Source of the DNA: an uncultured Eubacteriales bacterium
GTDB taxonomy: Bacteria > Bacillota > Clostridia > Peptostreptococcales > Anaerovoracaceae
Assembly (NCBI GenBank): GCA_900320285.1
Contig: ONRQ01000005.1
Span: 1 to 53,720, forward strand
Length of the DNA stretch: 53,720 bases
Direction: 5' to 3'
Shown piece after piece: positions 1-8,176 of the stretch. The translations under genes were made by a program, and so were the position numbers. The notes beneath the pieces are model-generated. The model saw only the letters and a list, made by a program, of their open reading frames with translations, made no database searches and was not told where the DNA came from. Within the stretch, counting starts at the first letter, position 1, and every line of letters begins with the position of its first letter.

Positions 1-119
1 GTGTTTTTCAGCCCCCAAGATTTTTTGGAGTTTTCTTTGGAGCCCCCAAATTTGAACCCCAATTGTTTTTGGATAAACCCCAAACTTTTTTGATGAGCCC
101 TTTTTTCGTATGGTTTCAC
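1..119. repeat. Degenerate C-run repeats at window edge, downstream of the C11 peptidase gene
   Basis: This stretch follows the stop codon of the minus-strand peptidase gene and has no gene. It contains short C runs at about 12-16, 43-47, 57-60, 78-81 and 98-100. Most are followed by A-rich then T-rich sequence, and the string AGCCCCCAA occurs twice (11-19 and 42-50). Read on the minus strand these are GGGG runs preceded by TT. It may hold a weak terminator, but no clean stem followed by a U tract is visible. Whether the repeats continue to the left cannot be seen. Confidence 0.4.
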
Positions 120-2282
120 TTAATCCTCGTAGAAACTGATTTCTCCGCTGTTCGAAAGGTTGAAACTTATAAGATCCGTTACATAGTCATCGCCGTAGAT
201 GTCGGTAATACAGAATGCGTAGGAATAATCTCCTGCATACAGATAGTCGTATTTGATCTTAAGCGTACCTTTCTCTGACGTTATTGTGTACTGCTCACCT
301 TCATACTCATCGAGGTCTTCACCGTCCTCATCGATGCAGTAGTAGAGAGGTGTTATTTTATCGCCTTTCCTTAGCTTAATGATATCCCTGGCGGATGCTC
401 CCCATTCATCTATACCTTCCCACGCGCCTTCGACTTTGACTCTTCCGTCATCGAAATACTGCCTCATTCTCAGATTGGTCTCTTCTCCGTTAAGCAGTAT
501 CGGGGATGTGTAGATGACGTAGTCGTCCGTCACATCGACTATATATGTGGCGAGATTCTGACCGTCAGGAAGTGACAGCCAGTATCCGTCAAAGTTGTCA
601 CTGACATATCCTGTATCCCAGTCGACGTTTACATCATATGTCTCACCCAGCTCGATATATGTCCCGTCCTCCAGCTCGTTATATACAAGCGCAAGAACAT
701 CACAGGTGTTGGAGTATCCTTCGTCATCAAGAACGAAATAATATTCTCCGGCAGAGTTCATTCCGGGTTCTTCTTCGAAAGATATCAGCTCACTCTGAGC
801 GCCTTCTTCGTGTTCATCGAAGAAATCCCAGAATCCGCCTTCGTCCTCATATTCATCATCATATTCGTATTCGCCGGTCTCATCGTCGAACAGGAAGCTG
901 TTAAGCCATTCCCAGATTCCGCCGTCATATAATTCTTCGTCGTCATAATCCTCCGTGTTGCCGCCATTGACGCTGCCGTAGCCCTGACGTCCGACGAATG
1001 ACATGTAGTAAGGGCTGATGCAGATTCCCTCAAATATACTGAGTTCTTTTGAACCTTCTATCATAAGAGGGTAGTATGTCGACAGGCCTGAAGCTTTCTT
1101 ATGATCCGCTCCGGAGACTTTATATACAACAGCCTCATTCAGGGCGTTGCCTGCAGCTTCGGCTTTATCCGACCATTTATTGCACGATGAAATGATGCCG
1201 CCGAGATCGACCATGTTGGTATAACCTTCTGTCTTGTTGTTGCCCCCGAAATTGTCAGCAGAATTGATATTGCGGACCATTGCCGAAAGCACATCCTTGT
1301 CTTCGCTTTTCTGGTAGATCTGCTTTGAAAAACTATTGAATTTTTTGAGCAGCGAATCCATTTTCGACAGATCAATGACCGACATCGTTACTATCTGCCC
1401 GTCGTCTGACTTATCGCACTGATCCTTGAAGCTGTCGCAAACTCTTTTGCCGAGAGCCGCGCCGTCCGCGTCAGGGTGCTGTGCCAGATAATTCCCGATC
1501 GCCGTATAGTCCCATCCTGATCCCGGCTCACTCTCCTCGGACCCGTACATATAGTCAGAATAGGAAGCAAGTATATTGGCGGCTTCTACTGTGCCCATCA
1601 GGCATGCATCAAAGCCGATGAATTCAAATTTGTCCGTCAGCGATCCGCTGTCTATGAGACTCAGAAATGCTGCATCTATCTCGCGAAGGCCGAGAGAATC
1701 GTTGTCCTCAAGCTCATCAAAGCATACCCCGGTCAGGCTGCCGCCGCCGTGATCCCAGAATATTACGCCCATTTTTTCCGCGGGATAGTTCTGGATGCCC
1801 CACTTCAGAAATCTGGTTAATGTGGAAGTTTTTCCCATGGAAGCCTGCTTGTCTTCGCCTGCAGCCTTCAGTTTTCCATTTTCTACAACATATCTGCCGA
1901 GAATATCGCTGTCTATATTGTCGTCATGCCAGAACGAACAGCCTCCGGTCTCAATCACAAAGCGCACATTATTACTGGCCGATGCCTTGCACATCTCTTC
2001 TATGTCGTCAGAAGCCATTCCTCCGCCAAAGAATATGCGGGATTCAAGATCAGAGCCGCACAGATACACAAAGATAGTCCATGTATCTTTATCACCCATA
2101 GGAATGTTTTTTATCGCCGGACGCTCTATGCTCATTGATCCGGAAGACTCATCAACCTGTATATTAAGCCCCGCAGTTGTCTTACGCAGACCGCCTTTAC
2201 CCATTTCACCTAAATCTTCGTCACTGCATCCGCAGAGAGTAAGCAGTAATGCCATGATCAGGACCAATGCAGTTTTTTTCAT
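120..2282 (-). CDS. Clostripain-family (peptidase C11) lipoprotein
   Basis: This 720-residue protein is probably a cell-surface cysteine protease. The start at 2282 was chosen over an upstream ATG at 2324 because it gives a textbook lipoprotein signal: MKK, a hydrophobic core, then LCGC with Cys19 as the likely lipidated residue. The C11 catalytic pair is visible as His178 in WDHGGG and Cys227 in FDACLMG, and clostripain-type enzymes cleave after basic residues. The C-terminal half is very acidic (Asp, Glu and Tyr rich around residues 450-510) and probably forms beta-sandwich or Ca-binding modules. The gene stands alone, downstream of and in the same orientation as rpsI, from which a terminator separates it. 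Family assignment is firm; substrate is unknown. Confidence 0.85.
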   Translation of the reverse strand: MKKTALVLIMALLLTLCGCSDEDLGEMGKGGLRKTTAGLNIQVDESSGSMSIERPAIKNIPMGDKDTWTIFVYLCGSDLESRIFFGGGMASDDIEEMCKASASNNVRFVIETGGCSFWHDDNIDSDILGRYVVENGKLKAAGEDKQASMGKTSTLTRFLKWGIQNYPAEKMGVIFWDHGGGSLTGVCFDELEDNDSLGLREIDAAFLSLIDSGSLTDKFEFIGFDACLMGTVEAANILASYSDYMYGSEESEPGSGWDYTAIGNYLAQHPDADGAALGKRVCDSFKDQCDKSDDGQIVTMSVIDLSKMDSLLKKFNSFSKQIYQKSEDKDVLSAMVRNINSADNFGGNNKTEGYTNMVDLGGIISSCNKWSDKAEAAGNALNEAVVYKVSGADHKKASGLSTYYPLMIEGSKELSIFEGICISPYYMSFVGRQGYGSVNGGNTEDYDDEELYDGGIWEWLNSFLFDDETGEYEYDDEYEDEGGFWDFFDEHEEGAQSELISFEEEPGMNSAGEYYFVLDDEGYSNTCDVLALVYNELEDGTYIELGETYDVNVDWDTGYVSDNFDGYWLSLPDGQNLATYIVDVTDDYVIYTSPILLNGEETNLRMRQYFDDGRVKVEGAWEGIDEWGASARDIIKLRKGDKITPLYYCIDEDGEDLDEYEGEQYTITSEKGTLKIKYDYLYAGDYSYAFCITDIYGDDYVTDLISFNLSNSGEISFYED

Positions 2283-2325
2283 ATATAACCCCATTCCCTT
2301 CAGTAATAGTATTTGCACTTTCAAG

Positions 2326-2354
2326 ATACCACTTCACTGATGTGAAGTAAATTC
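2326..2354 (-). promoter_or_regulatory. Candidate promoter of the C11 peptidase gene with an internal palindrome
   Basis: On the minus strand TTTACT (-35-like) is followed 17 nt later by TATCTT (-10-like). A perfect 7-bp inverted repeat, ACTTCAC-TGAT-GTGAAGT at 2331-2348, lies between and partly over the two boxes. That placement suits a repressor operator, though it could be chance. Box quality is only moderate. Confidence 0.35.
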
Positions 2355-2360
2355 TCATAA

Positions 2361-2392
2361 AATGAAAAAGGAGTCCGTGATGAACTCCTTTT
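2361..2392 (-). terminator. Terminator after rpsI
   Basis: Read on the minus strand, an AAAAGGAGT/ACTCCTTTT stem closes a 9-nt loop and runs into a T-rich tail. It lies 29 nt past the rpsI stop codon and ends the rplM-rpsI transcript. Confidence 0.8.
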
Positions 2393-2420
2393 GTCTGGCT
2401 CGTTTTGTACGGGCAAGCAA

Positions 2421-2819
2421 TTATCTCTTGGAGAACTGGCTTGCTCTTCTTGCCTTCTTGAGACCCGGCTTTTTACGCTCTTTCATTCTTGGGTCTCTTG
2501 TCAGGAAACCAGCTGCCTTGAGTGCAGGTCTGTAAGCCTCTTCGTCAACTTCGCAAAGTGCTCTTGCGATTCCGTGTCTGAGTGCTCCTGCCTGGCCAGT
2601 GAAACCGCCGCCGTTAACGGTAGCGATAACATCGAAGCTGCCGAGTGTTCCTGTAAGTTCGAGAGGTCTTCTGACTTCGTTCTTAACGATATCTTTCTCG
2701 CCGAAGTAAGTATCGATGTCTCTCTTGTTGATGATGATGTTGCCTGCTCCAGGAAGAAGTCTAACTCTGGCTACGGATGACTTTCTTCTGCCTGTTGCCT
2801 GATACATAGTCTTTGCCAT
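2421..2819 (-). CDS. rpsI: 30S ribosomal protein uS9
   Basis: This is a 132-residue small-subunit ribosomal protein. Visible family features are the N-terminal [14 protein letters not shown] segment, the central [19 protein letters not shown] block and the basic tail ending in QFSKR, which reaches the decoding centre and contacts P-site tRNA. Length is normal. It follows rplM by 16 nt, the conserved rplM-rpsI pair, and shares its promoter and leader. Confidence 0.98.
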   Translation of the reverse strand: MAKTMYQATGRRKSSVARVRLLPGAGNIIINKRDIDTYFGEKDIVKNEVRRPLELTGTLGSFDVIATVNGGGFTGQAGALRHGIARALCEVDEEAYRPALKAAGFLTRDPRMKERKKPGLKKARRASQFSKR

Positions 2820-2835
2820 TGTCTACTCCTCCTTT

Positions 2836-3264
2836 CTACCAAGTCCATACTTCAGGCTTCTGAGCTGTATGTGGATGCTCAGGTCCTGCGTATACTTTGA
2901 GCTTCTTGAACATCTGGCGTCCGAGTCTGCCCTTCGGCATCATTCCGCGAACAGCGTGGAGGATGATCTCCTCAGGCTTTGCCGCTCTCATTTCGCCGAG
3001 AGTTGTCTCCTTGAGTCCGCCCGGATAACCGGAGTGTCTCTTGTAGACCTTGTCGGATTCCTTCTTGCCGCTGACTGCAACCTTCTCAGCATTGATCACG
3101 ATGACGTAGTCGCCTGTGTCGATGTGCGGTGTGTAAGTCGGCTTTTTCTTTCCTCTCAGGAGCATTGCTGCTTCTACAGCGAGCTTACCGAGAGTCTTTC
3201 CTTCTGCATCGATAACGTACCACTTGCGGTCGATATCGGATGGCTTAGCGATGTAAGACTTCAT
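2836..3264 (-). CDS. rplM: 50S ribosomal protein uL13
   Basis: This 142-residue protein binds 23S rRNA early in large-subunit assembly. Typical features are [15 protein letters not shown] near the N terminus, the [16 protein letters not shown] core, [10 protein letters not shown] and the [22 protein letters not shown] segment. Length is standard. It is the first gene of the rplM-rpsI operon. A strong promoter lies about 235 nt upstream, so the mRNA has a long GC-rich leader, which raises the possibility of autoregulation by a ribosomal protein. Confidence 0.98.
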   Translation of the reverse strand: MKSYIAKPSDIDRKWYVIDAEGKTLGKLAVEAAMLLRGKKKPTYTPHIDTGDYVIVINAEKVAVSGKKESDKVYKRHSGYPGGLKETTLGEMRAAKPEEIILHAVRGMMPKGRLGRQMFKKLKVYAGPEHPHTAQKPEVWTW

Positions 3265-3491
3265 TTTGATTCCTTTCTACCTACTCGGATCTGCCTATGT
3301 GCTTTGCGTCTGTTTTACGGTACGGCTGCCTTATTGCAGAGCTTTTTCGGCCCGCCTACTGGGAGAGACCTGCCCGCGCAAGCGCGGTTGCCTTTCTGGT
3401 TCGGCATAACTAGTAATAAAATTATTAGTGCTTCGGCTGCCGGCGTTTATGCCTGCCTCAGCTTGCTGCGCTGTCGATCCAGCGCACACGC
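3265..3491 (-). promoter_or_regulatory. Long structured 5' leader of rplM-rpsI
   Basis: About 227 nt separate the predicted transcription start from the rplM ATG, with no gene in between. On the minus strand I see a hairpin TGCGCT/AGCGCA near the 5' end, a 7-bp GGCATAA/TTATGCC helix (3403-3409 with 3447-3453), and the near-perfect palindrome CCGCGCTTGCGCGG at 3374-3387. There is also a CTGC/GCAG hairpin closer to the gene. Known L13 leaders are much shorter, so this is at most a relative. No U-tract attenuator is visible. Confidence 0.5.
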
Positions 3492-3497
3492 TCGATT

Positions 3498-3526
3498 AGT
3501 ATAAGGTGTCAAAGCCTTGAAGTCAA
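3498..3526 (-). promoter_or_regulatory. Promoter of rplM-rpsI
   Basis: On the minus strand TTGACT (3526-3521), a 17-nt spacer and TATACT (3503-3498) match the sigma-A consensus closely. Its -35 box overlaps the -35 box of the divergent EamA promoter, so two polymerases could hardly bind at once. Confidence 0.8.
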
Positions 3527-3545
3527 GCGTTTTTCTGTGTAAAAT
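3517..3545 (+). promoter_or_regulatory. Promoter of the EamA transporter gene, positioned for a leaderless mRNA
   Basis: TTGAAG at 3517-3522, a 17-nt spacer and TAAAAT at 3540-3545 form a good sigma-A promoter. The start point would fall at about 3552, exactly on the ATG of the next gene. No Shine-Dalgarno sequence precedes that ATG, consistent with a leaderless transcript. Confidence 0.6.
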
Positions 3546-3551
3546 CGACGC

Positions 3552-4445
3552 ATGAGCGAGAAAAATAAGGGAAATCTAATACTGCTTCTCACGGCGATAC
3601 TCTGGGGCACGGGATTCATATCCCAGAAGCTCGGCAACGCGGTGATGCCGCCGATGACGTTCAATGCCGTAAGACAGCTCATGGCGGCTCTTGTACTGAC
3701 TCCGGTAGCGATGCGCGGGCTCCGTGCAAGCGGTTATCTTTCACCCAAGTTCAGCACACAGGGCCAGATAGAATTCAGAAAAAAGAGGCTGCTCAAGGCA
3801 GGTCTCCTGTGCGGGGTGTTCATGCTGATCGGAACGGCGACCCAGCAAATAGGTCTGCTGACTGTAAGCGCCGGCAAATCAGGATTCATTTCTTCGATAT
3901 ATATTGTGTTTACGCCGCTCTTCAGCGTCATCGTGGGAAGTAAAGTAAAAAAGCGCACGGTATTCTGCATAGCTCTTGCGATGATCGGATTTGCGGTGAT
4001 GAGTCTAAAAGGCGGTCTCGGAGGGACCACACCGGGAGACTGGCTCACTCTTGTGAGCGCAGCCGGATTCGCCGCTCAGATCGTAGCGGTGAACTGCTTT
4101 GTTGACAGGGACAACGCCATCCTTATATCCCAGGCACAGTTTTTCTTTTGCGGTATAGTTGGCCTTGTGATTGCCATTGTTGCAGAGGGACCTACTCTTG
4201 CGGCTGTGTTTGCGGGAGTGCCTGTGCTGCTTTACCAGACGTTCGTTCCTACGGCAGGCGGATATACACTGCAGATAATAGGGCAGAAGTATACCGATTC
4301 TTCTACGGCAGCGCTCATTATGAGCCTCGAAGCCGTGTTTGCCATGATTTTCGGAGCAATCTTTCTGCATGAGATAATGAGCATCAGAGAGATCGCAGGA
4401 GCAGCTATCATATTCGGGGCTACGGTTCTTGGTCAGAGAGAGTGA
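3552..4445 (+). CDS. EamA/DMT-superfamily transporter
   Basis: This 297-residue integral membrane protein has about ten predicted transmembrane helices. The N-terminal GNLILLLTAILWGTGFISQ motif is typical of EamA (DUF6) drug/metabolite exporters. Two homologous five-helix halves are visible, the second ending in IMSIREIAGAAIIFGATVLGQ. The family exports amino acids, nucleobases or other metabolites; the substrate cannot be read from sequence. The ATG at 3552 has no ribosome binding site and sits at the predicted transcription start. The gene is monocistronic, ending in a bidirectional terminator shared with the convergent neighbour. Confidence 0.88.
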   Translation: MSEKNKGNLILLLTAILWGTGFISQKLGNAVMPPMTFNAVRQLMAALVLTPVAMRGLRASGYLSPKFSTQGQIEFRKKRLLKAGLLCGVFMLIGTATQQIGLLTVSAGKSGFISSIYIVFTPLFSVIVGSKVKKRTVFCIALAMIGFAVMSLKGGLGGTTPGDWLTLVSAAGFAAQIVAVNCFVDRDNAILISQAQFFFCGIVGLVIAIVAEGPTLAAVFAGVPVLLYQTFVPTAGGYTLQIIGQKYTDSSTAALIMSLEAVFAMIFGAIFLHEIMSIREIAGAAIIFGATVLGQRE

Positions 4446-4484
4446 GCCGGAAAACGCTCCGCAATTCAACACTTTGTGCATTAC

Positions 4485-4514
4485 AAAAGGCAGCCTTGGA
4501 TAAAGGCTGCCTTG
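4485..4514. terminator. Bidirectional terminator between convergent genes
   Basis: The arms AAGGCAGCCTT (4487-4497) and AAGGCTGCCTT (4503-4513) form a strong stem with a short loop. The minus-strand reading ends in TTTTG; the plus-strand reading has a poorer U tract. It lies between the EamA gene (+) and the small unknown gene (-). Confidence 0.75.
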
Positions 4515-4532
4515 TATTCTGATCCGTTCTGA

Positions 4533-4832
4533 TCAGATGCTGTGGTTCTCTTTCTGCTGCTTCTTGTAGTCGTAGCCGCCGTATGTGATCAGCCCGTCAT
4601 CAAGAAGGTCTGTAATTATTTCCTGAGCCAGTACCTCATAGTTGTATGAGTGCTTGTATGATTCAATCCTCTTCCGCAGAGCCTCTGTTATAAGCTCAAC
4701 GTCATCAATCTTGAATCTATATAGATTGTAGCCTTTGTAGCCAAGCGAACCTTCGCCGTTAGGCGGATAGTCATACTGCATTGTAAGGATCTGAGCCAGT
4801 CCGTTTCTGATTTCTTCTACACTAACGTTCAT
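4533..4832 (-). CDS. Small conserved-looking protein of unknown function
   Basis: I do not recognise this 99-residue protein. It is soluble, rather acidic and Tyr rich, with predicted helices around EEIRNGLAQILTMQYDY and VELITEALRKRIESYKHSY. A central GSLGYKGYNLYRF loop and a C-terminal ITDLLDDGLITYGGYDYKKQQ segment follow. There is no signal peptide or membrane segment. It starts 18 nt after the amidohydrolase stop codon in the same orientation, behind a usable AGCGGGAGG ribosome binding site, so the two are probably co-transcribed. It could be an accessory protein of that enzyme, but that is a guess from position. Confidence 0.6.
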   Translation of the reverse strand: MNVSVEEIRNGLAQILTMQYDYPPNGEGSLGYKGYNLYRFKIDDVELITEALRKRIESYKHSYNYEVLAQEIITDLLDDGLITYGGYDYKKQQKENHSI

Positions 4833-4850
4833 ATTACTGCCTCCCGCTCT

Positions 4851-6125
4851 CTATTTGTCCTTGTAGCGAAGTATTTCCTCGCCGTCCTTTATGATCATAT
4901 CCATGTTTTCAACGCTGATGTCATAGATGCTCTTCAGCGGGTCTCCGTTTATGACAAGCATATCGGCGCGCTTGCCTCTTGTGATGGAACCGGTGATGTG
5001 GTAGCAGCCGAGGGCCCTTGCGCCGTTTGCTGTTCCCGCTATGATGGCGTCCATTTCACTCATTCCGCATGAGTCTACGAATCTGTGTATCTCGCCGATA
5101 GCCGTGATGCCGTAAGGAGTAGAATCCGAGTTGAAGCTGTCAGAACCCACAGTTATGATGACACCCATTTTGTAAGCCTTGTTGACGTTGTCGTAAAGCC
5201 TTGCGAGTTCTTTGTCTATGAGTGTCTTGCCCTCGTACTTGTCGTGTACACCCGGGATATACTGTGGAGGATAGGTCGACAGCCACGCAGGAAGGAAGTT
5301 GATGGTAGGGCAGAAATATATGCCCTTTTCATACATTTTCTCCATGTCCGGCTCATTGATCTCGAACCCGTGGATGATGAAATCCACACCTGCATCCACT
5401 GAAGGAGTTGTTGCTCCGTAAGTATGTGACCAGACCGGAATACCTCTCATAGCCGATTCCTCGACGACTGCTTTGATCTCTTCATATGTATAATGATGAT
5501 CGCGGGATGTGTCCCATCTGTAGATGCCGCCGCCTGTCGCCCAGATCTTGATTGCGTCAGGGCATTCTCTCAGTCTGCGTCTTACAGCCTTTCTCAGCTC
5601 CCATGGACCGTCTACGGCTTCTGCCCACGGATGACCTGCGGAAACTTCTTCTATGGAGCAGTTGTGTGAGTCTCCGTGCGATGCGGTTGCGCAGAAACCT
5701 CTGCCGCTCGCAATGATTCTCGGTCCCTGCATTTGTCCGGTATTGGTCATGTCCCTTATAGGAATACCGAACCTTGAGATTTCTCCTACTGTAGTAAGTC
5801 CGTTTTCAAGGCATTCATGTGCCTGCTGTACGGCCATTACCTGTTTCTGAAGCAATGGTTCTCTGACCCAGTCGGAATCATTGTCATTAAGATTTCCGCT
5901 GAAGTGAAGATGTGTGTCGATCAGACCAGGCATGATCGTTTTTCCTGTGGCATCGATGATATCATAGCCCTCAAGACTTGGTGCCATGTCGTAATTGCGC
6001 TCTCCGGCGTAAATAATACCGCCGTGATCGATCATTACCAGCGAATCCTGTATCGCTGCCTTATGCCTGCCTGTGATCAGCTGTCCTCCCACAAAAGCGG
6101 CTTTAAGATAGTGTCTTTTTCTCAT
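4851..6125 (-). CDS. Amidohydrolase-superfamily metallohydrolase (imidazolonepropionase-like)
   Basis: This 424-residue metal-dependent hydrolase acts on an unknown amide or cyclic substrate. The start at 6125 (MRKRHYL) was chosen because AGGAGA lies 6 nt upstream; the in-frame ATG at 6233 would add 36 unconserved residues. Superfamily markers in order are: the N-terminal beta-sandwich, the HxH metal motif in IDTHLHFSG (about residues 71-75), IKIWATGGG, PVWSHTYG and FIIHGFE with the later metal His residues, and TVGSDSF with the catalytic Asp. No signal peptide is present, so it is cytoplasmic. The closest groups I recall are Xaa-Pro dipeptidase-like and imidazolonepropionase-like amidohydrolases. 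Confidence 0.85.
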   Translation of the reverse strand: MRKRHYLKAAFVGGQLITGRHKAAIQDSLVMIDHGGIIYAGERNYDMAPSLEGYDIIDATGKTIMPGLIDTHLHFSGNLNDNDSDWVREPLLQKQVMAVQQAHECLENGLTTVGEISRFGIPIRDMTNTGQMQGPRIIASGRGFCATASHGDSHNCSIEEVSAGHPWAEAVDGPWELRKAVRRRLRECPDAIKIWATGGGIYRWDTSRDHHYTYEEIKAVVEESAMRGIPVWSHTYGATTPSVDAGVDFIIHGFEINEPDMEKMYEKGIYFCPTINFLPAWLSTYPPQYIPGVHDKYEGKTLIDKELARLYDNVNKAYKMGVIITVGSDSFNSDSTPYGITAIGEIHRFVDSCGMSEMDAIIAGTANGARALGCYHITGSITRGKRADMLVINGDPLKSIYDISVENMDMIIKDGEEILRYKDK

Positions 6126-6204
6126 TGCAGATCTCCTGTTTATAACGTAAATAAATATTACGGCAACACTGCATTCGGTTGCCGGAATCATTGGATGTAA
6201 CAGA

Positions 6205-6210
6205 ATTATA
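6205..6210 (-). promoter_or_regulatory. Candidate -10 box of the amidohydrolase gene
   Basis: A perfect TATAAT lies on the minus strand about 80 nt before the ATG. The -35 region (TGCAAA at 16 nt) is poor. A second, weaker option nearer the gene is TTGCCG-16-TATAAA. Confidence 0.4.
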
Positions 6211-6265
6211 ACACGGTGTTGGATTCTTTGCACATATCGCGATGCGCAACATGGTCACTACGGTG

Positions 6266-6271
6266 TATAAT
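6266..6271 (+). promoter_or_regulatory. -10 box of the AIM24-family gene
   Basis: TATAAT lies 40 nt before the ATG at 6312. The -35 region (TGCGCA at 17 nt) is weak. The ribosome binding site AAAGGAGATAG (6294-6304) is strong. Confidence 0.45.
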
Positions 6272-6311
6272 ACCTGCGGAAAAGTAATCCGCGAAAGGAG
6301 ATAGTTATACT

Positions 6312-6986
6312 ATGAAATACGAAATCATGAATCAGCCGTTCACTGTGGTAACACTGCATATGGCGCAGGGTGAGAGTATCAAGTGCCAGAGCGGAGCCAT
6401 GGCATGGATGTCACCGGGAATCCAGATGGAGACAAAGACAGGAGGCCTTGGCGGCATGTTCAAAAAGGCACTGGTGGGTGAATCGCTTGCGTTAAATCAC
6501 TATACAGCAATGCAGGACGGGGAGCTTACTCTTGCAAAGCACAGCCCGGGAGATATCCTGCTGTTCAACATCAGTGAGATGCCGATCATCGCTCAGAAGA
6601 CATCGTTCCTGGCTGCGACCGAAGGGGTCAACATGGATATCTATCTGCAGAGAAGGGCTGCGACCGGGTTCTTCGGCGGAGAGGGTTTCCTCATGCAGAA
6701 GTACACAGGCAGCGGTTATGCATGGCTCGAGATAGACGGCTCCGTACAGGAAAGAGTACTTGCTGACGGTGAGCAGCTCATAATTGACAGCGGATATGTT
6801 GCGGCTATGGAAGCAACATGCAGCATGGATATCCAGACAGTAAAAGGCTTCACAAATGTTATCCTTGGCGGTGAAGGCCTGTTCAACACGGTCGTGACAG
6901 GACCGGGAAAGGTATGGCTGCAGACCATGCCTATAAATGCTCTGGCGATGAACCTTTATGCATATATGCCTCATCCAAGCAACTAG
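6312..6986 (+). CDS. AIM24-family protein
   Basis: This 224-residue protein belongs to the AIM24 family (TIGR00266). The segments [38 protein letters not shown] and [17 protein letters not shown] are typical of this double-stranded beta-helix fold. The yeast namesake is a mitochondrial inner-membrane organisation factor; bacterial members have no established role. No signal peptide or membrane segment is present. Length matches bacterial relatives. The SEC-C protein gene follows after 13 nt in the same direction. Confidence 0.88.
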   Translation: MKYEIMNQPFTVVTLHMAQGESIKCQSGAMAWMSPGIQMETKTGGLGGMFKKALVGESLALNHYTAMQDGELTLAKHSPGDILLFNISEMPIIAQKTSFLAATEGVNMDIYLQRRAATGFFGGEGFLMQKYTGSGYAWLEIDGSVQERVLADGEQLIIDSGYVAAMEATCSMDIQTVKGFTNVILGGEGLFNTVVTGPGKVWLQTMPINALAMNLYAYMPHPSN

Positions 6987-6999
6987 AGATAAGAATAGT

Positions 7000-8007
7000 A
7001 TGAATGACAACGAAAACAGGACAACAAAAGCAGAGTCTTTTGAAGACAGACTGACGGCACTCGGCGAAAGCGAAATGGCAATGTTCCGTTTCCTTCTGGA
7101 CAAGCCTGCAGGAGTGATACTTACTGTCGGGACAGATAAGATATTAGCGCAGCTTCTTGAGAGAGAAGGATTTGTGCTTTGCGAGCCTGGAGATAAGGTG
7201 ATAATGCCGGAAGAAGTCCGCGCGGCTTACGAAGAGATCCGCTCTGATGAGCTCATACTGAAGTGGCGTAAACGCAACTGGATGTACAAGTGTATCGAGG
7301 CGGGCAAATATCTTTATGGAGTCATGACATATGATGTGCTCAGGGATCTGTTCGCACTGAGGTATCCGGGTGCGGACATGGCGGAGATAATGGAACTTTT
7401 TGATTCGACGCCGCTTTACTACCAGTGGTTCACCGAAAGGGACGGCAAGCTGGTGCTGAACGGATTTGAGCAGAATGACTACTATAAATACCTGGAACAG
7501 CAGGTGCAGGGAGACATTCCGTTCTACGTGCCGACCATAGAGGAGGTGGAGGAACTCTACGAGCAGGGAAGTCTTATCAGCCGCGAGTCACATCAGAAGA
7601 TAAAGGAATTTATCGGGGAGACCTTTGGCTGCGATTCCGATATGGCTGCCCTTAAAGTACACGAGCTCTATGAGACTGTAAACAATCATATGCGCGTCAA
7701 CGATGCTGTTGAAGCGTTCATTAATGGTGAAACCGGTTCCGGCGATGAAGCAGATGACACGTTTGAATTTGACTCCGATGAGGAACGCTTCAGATTCACT
7801 GAGCTCTATATCGAAATGAGCAGGGACTGCCGCGTCAGAGATAACCGCGGTCACGACTATTATGAAATGGTGGCGATAATGTCGCTGAAAAACGGCGGAT
7901 CTGACGGCAGAAGCGGTGCCCCTGTAAAGCGTGTGAAGATAGGCAGGAATGACCCATGTCCATGCGGAAGCGGCAAAAAGTATAAAAACTGCTGCGGCCG
8001 CAACTGA
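7000..8007 (+). CDS. SEC-C motif protein of unknown function
   Basis: This is a 335-residue soluble protein with an uncharacterised helical N-terminal region of about 305 residues. It ends in a SEC-C zinc finger, [20 protein letters not shown], with ligands CxC...CC. SEC-C fingers bind zinc and, in SecA, contact SecB or ribosomes; stand-alone SEC-C proteins are mostly uncharacterised. The start at 7000 (MNDNENRT) was preferred over an upstream ATG at 6958 that lies inside the AIM24 gene. The finger DNA is strikingly like that of secA in this window (26 identical bases). A strong terminator follows. Confidence 0.75.
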   Translation: MNDNENRTTKAESFEDRLTALGESEMAMFRFLLDKPAGVILTVGTDKILAQLLEREGFVLCEPGDKVIMPEEVRAAYEEIRSDELILKWRKRNWMYKCIEAGKYLYGVMTYDVLRDLFALRYPGADMAEIMELFDSTPLYYQWFTERDGKLVLNGFEQNDYYKYLEQQVQGDIPFYVPTIEEVEELYEQGSLISRESHQKIKEFIGETFGCDSDMAALKVHELYETVNNHMRVNDAVEAFINGETGSGDEADDTFEFDSDEERFRFTELYIEMSRDCRVRDNRGHDYYEMVAIMSLKNGGSDGRSGAPVKRVKIGRNDPCPCGSGKKYKNCCGRN

Positions 8008-8022
8008 AAACACCGTGACGAT

Positions 8023-8065
8023 AACCCGGCCGGGGCATATGCCCTGACCGGGTCCTTCTTTTTTT
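8023..8065 (+). terminator. Strong terminator after the SEC-C protein gene
   Basis: ACCCGG/CCGGGT arms enclose an inner GGGCATATGCCC palindrome and are followed by a T-rich tail ending in seven Ts. It closes the AIM24/SEC-C transcript. Confidence 0.9.
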
Positions 8066-8176
8066 GTCGCCCGGCCGGCGACCAATCCTTTTGTGCAAAA
8101 CAGTAATATGTGCTTGCAGGATAAAGAGAAAGCACAGACGGAGGGCAGCAGCCCGGGCAGAAAGGAAGGATATAAA

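Noticed and set aside
1-119. G-quadruplex on the minus strand
   Set aside because: The G runs are separated by about 10-27 nt, longer than typical stable quadruplex loops.
63-278. Plus-strand ORF at the left edge
   Set aside because: It lies mostly antisense to the end of the peptidase gene, has no ribosome binding site and shows no recognisable protein features.
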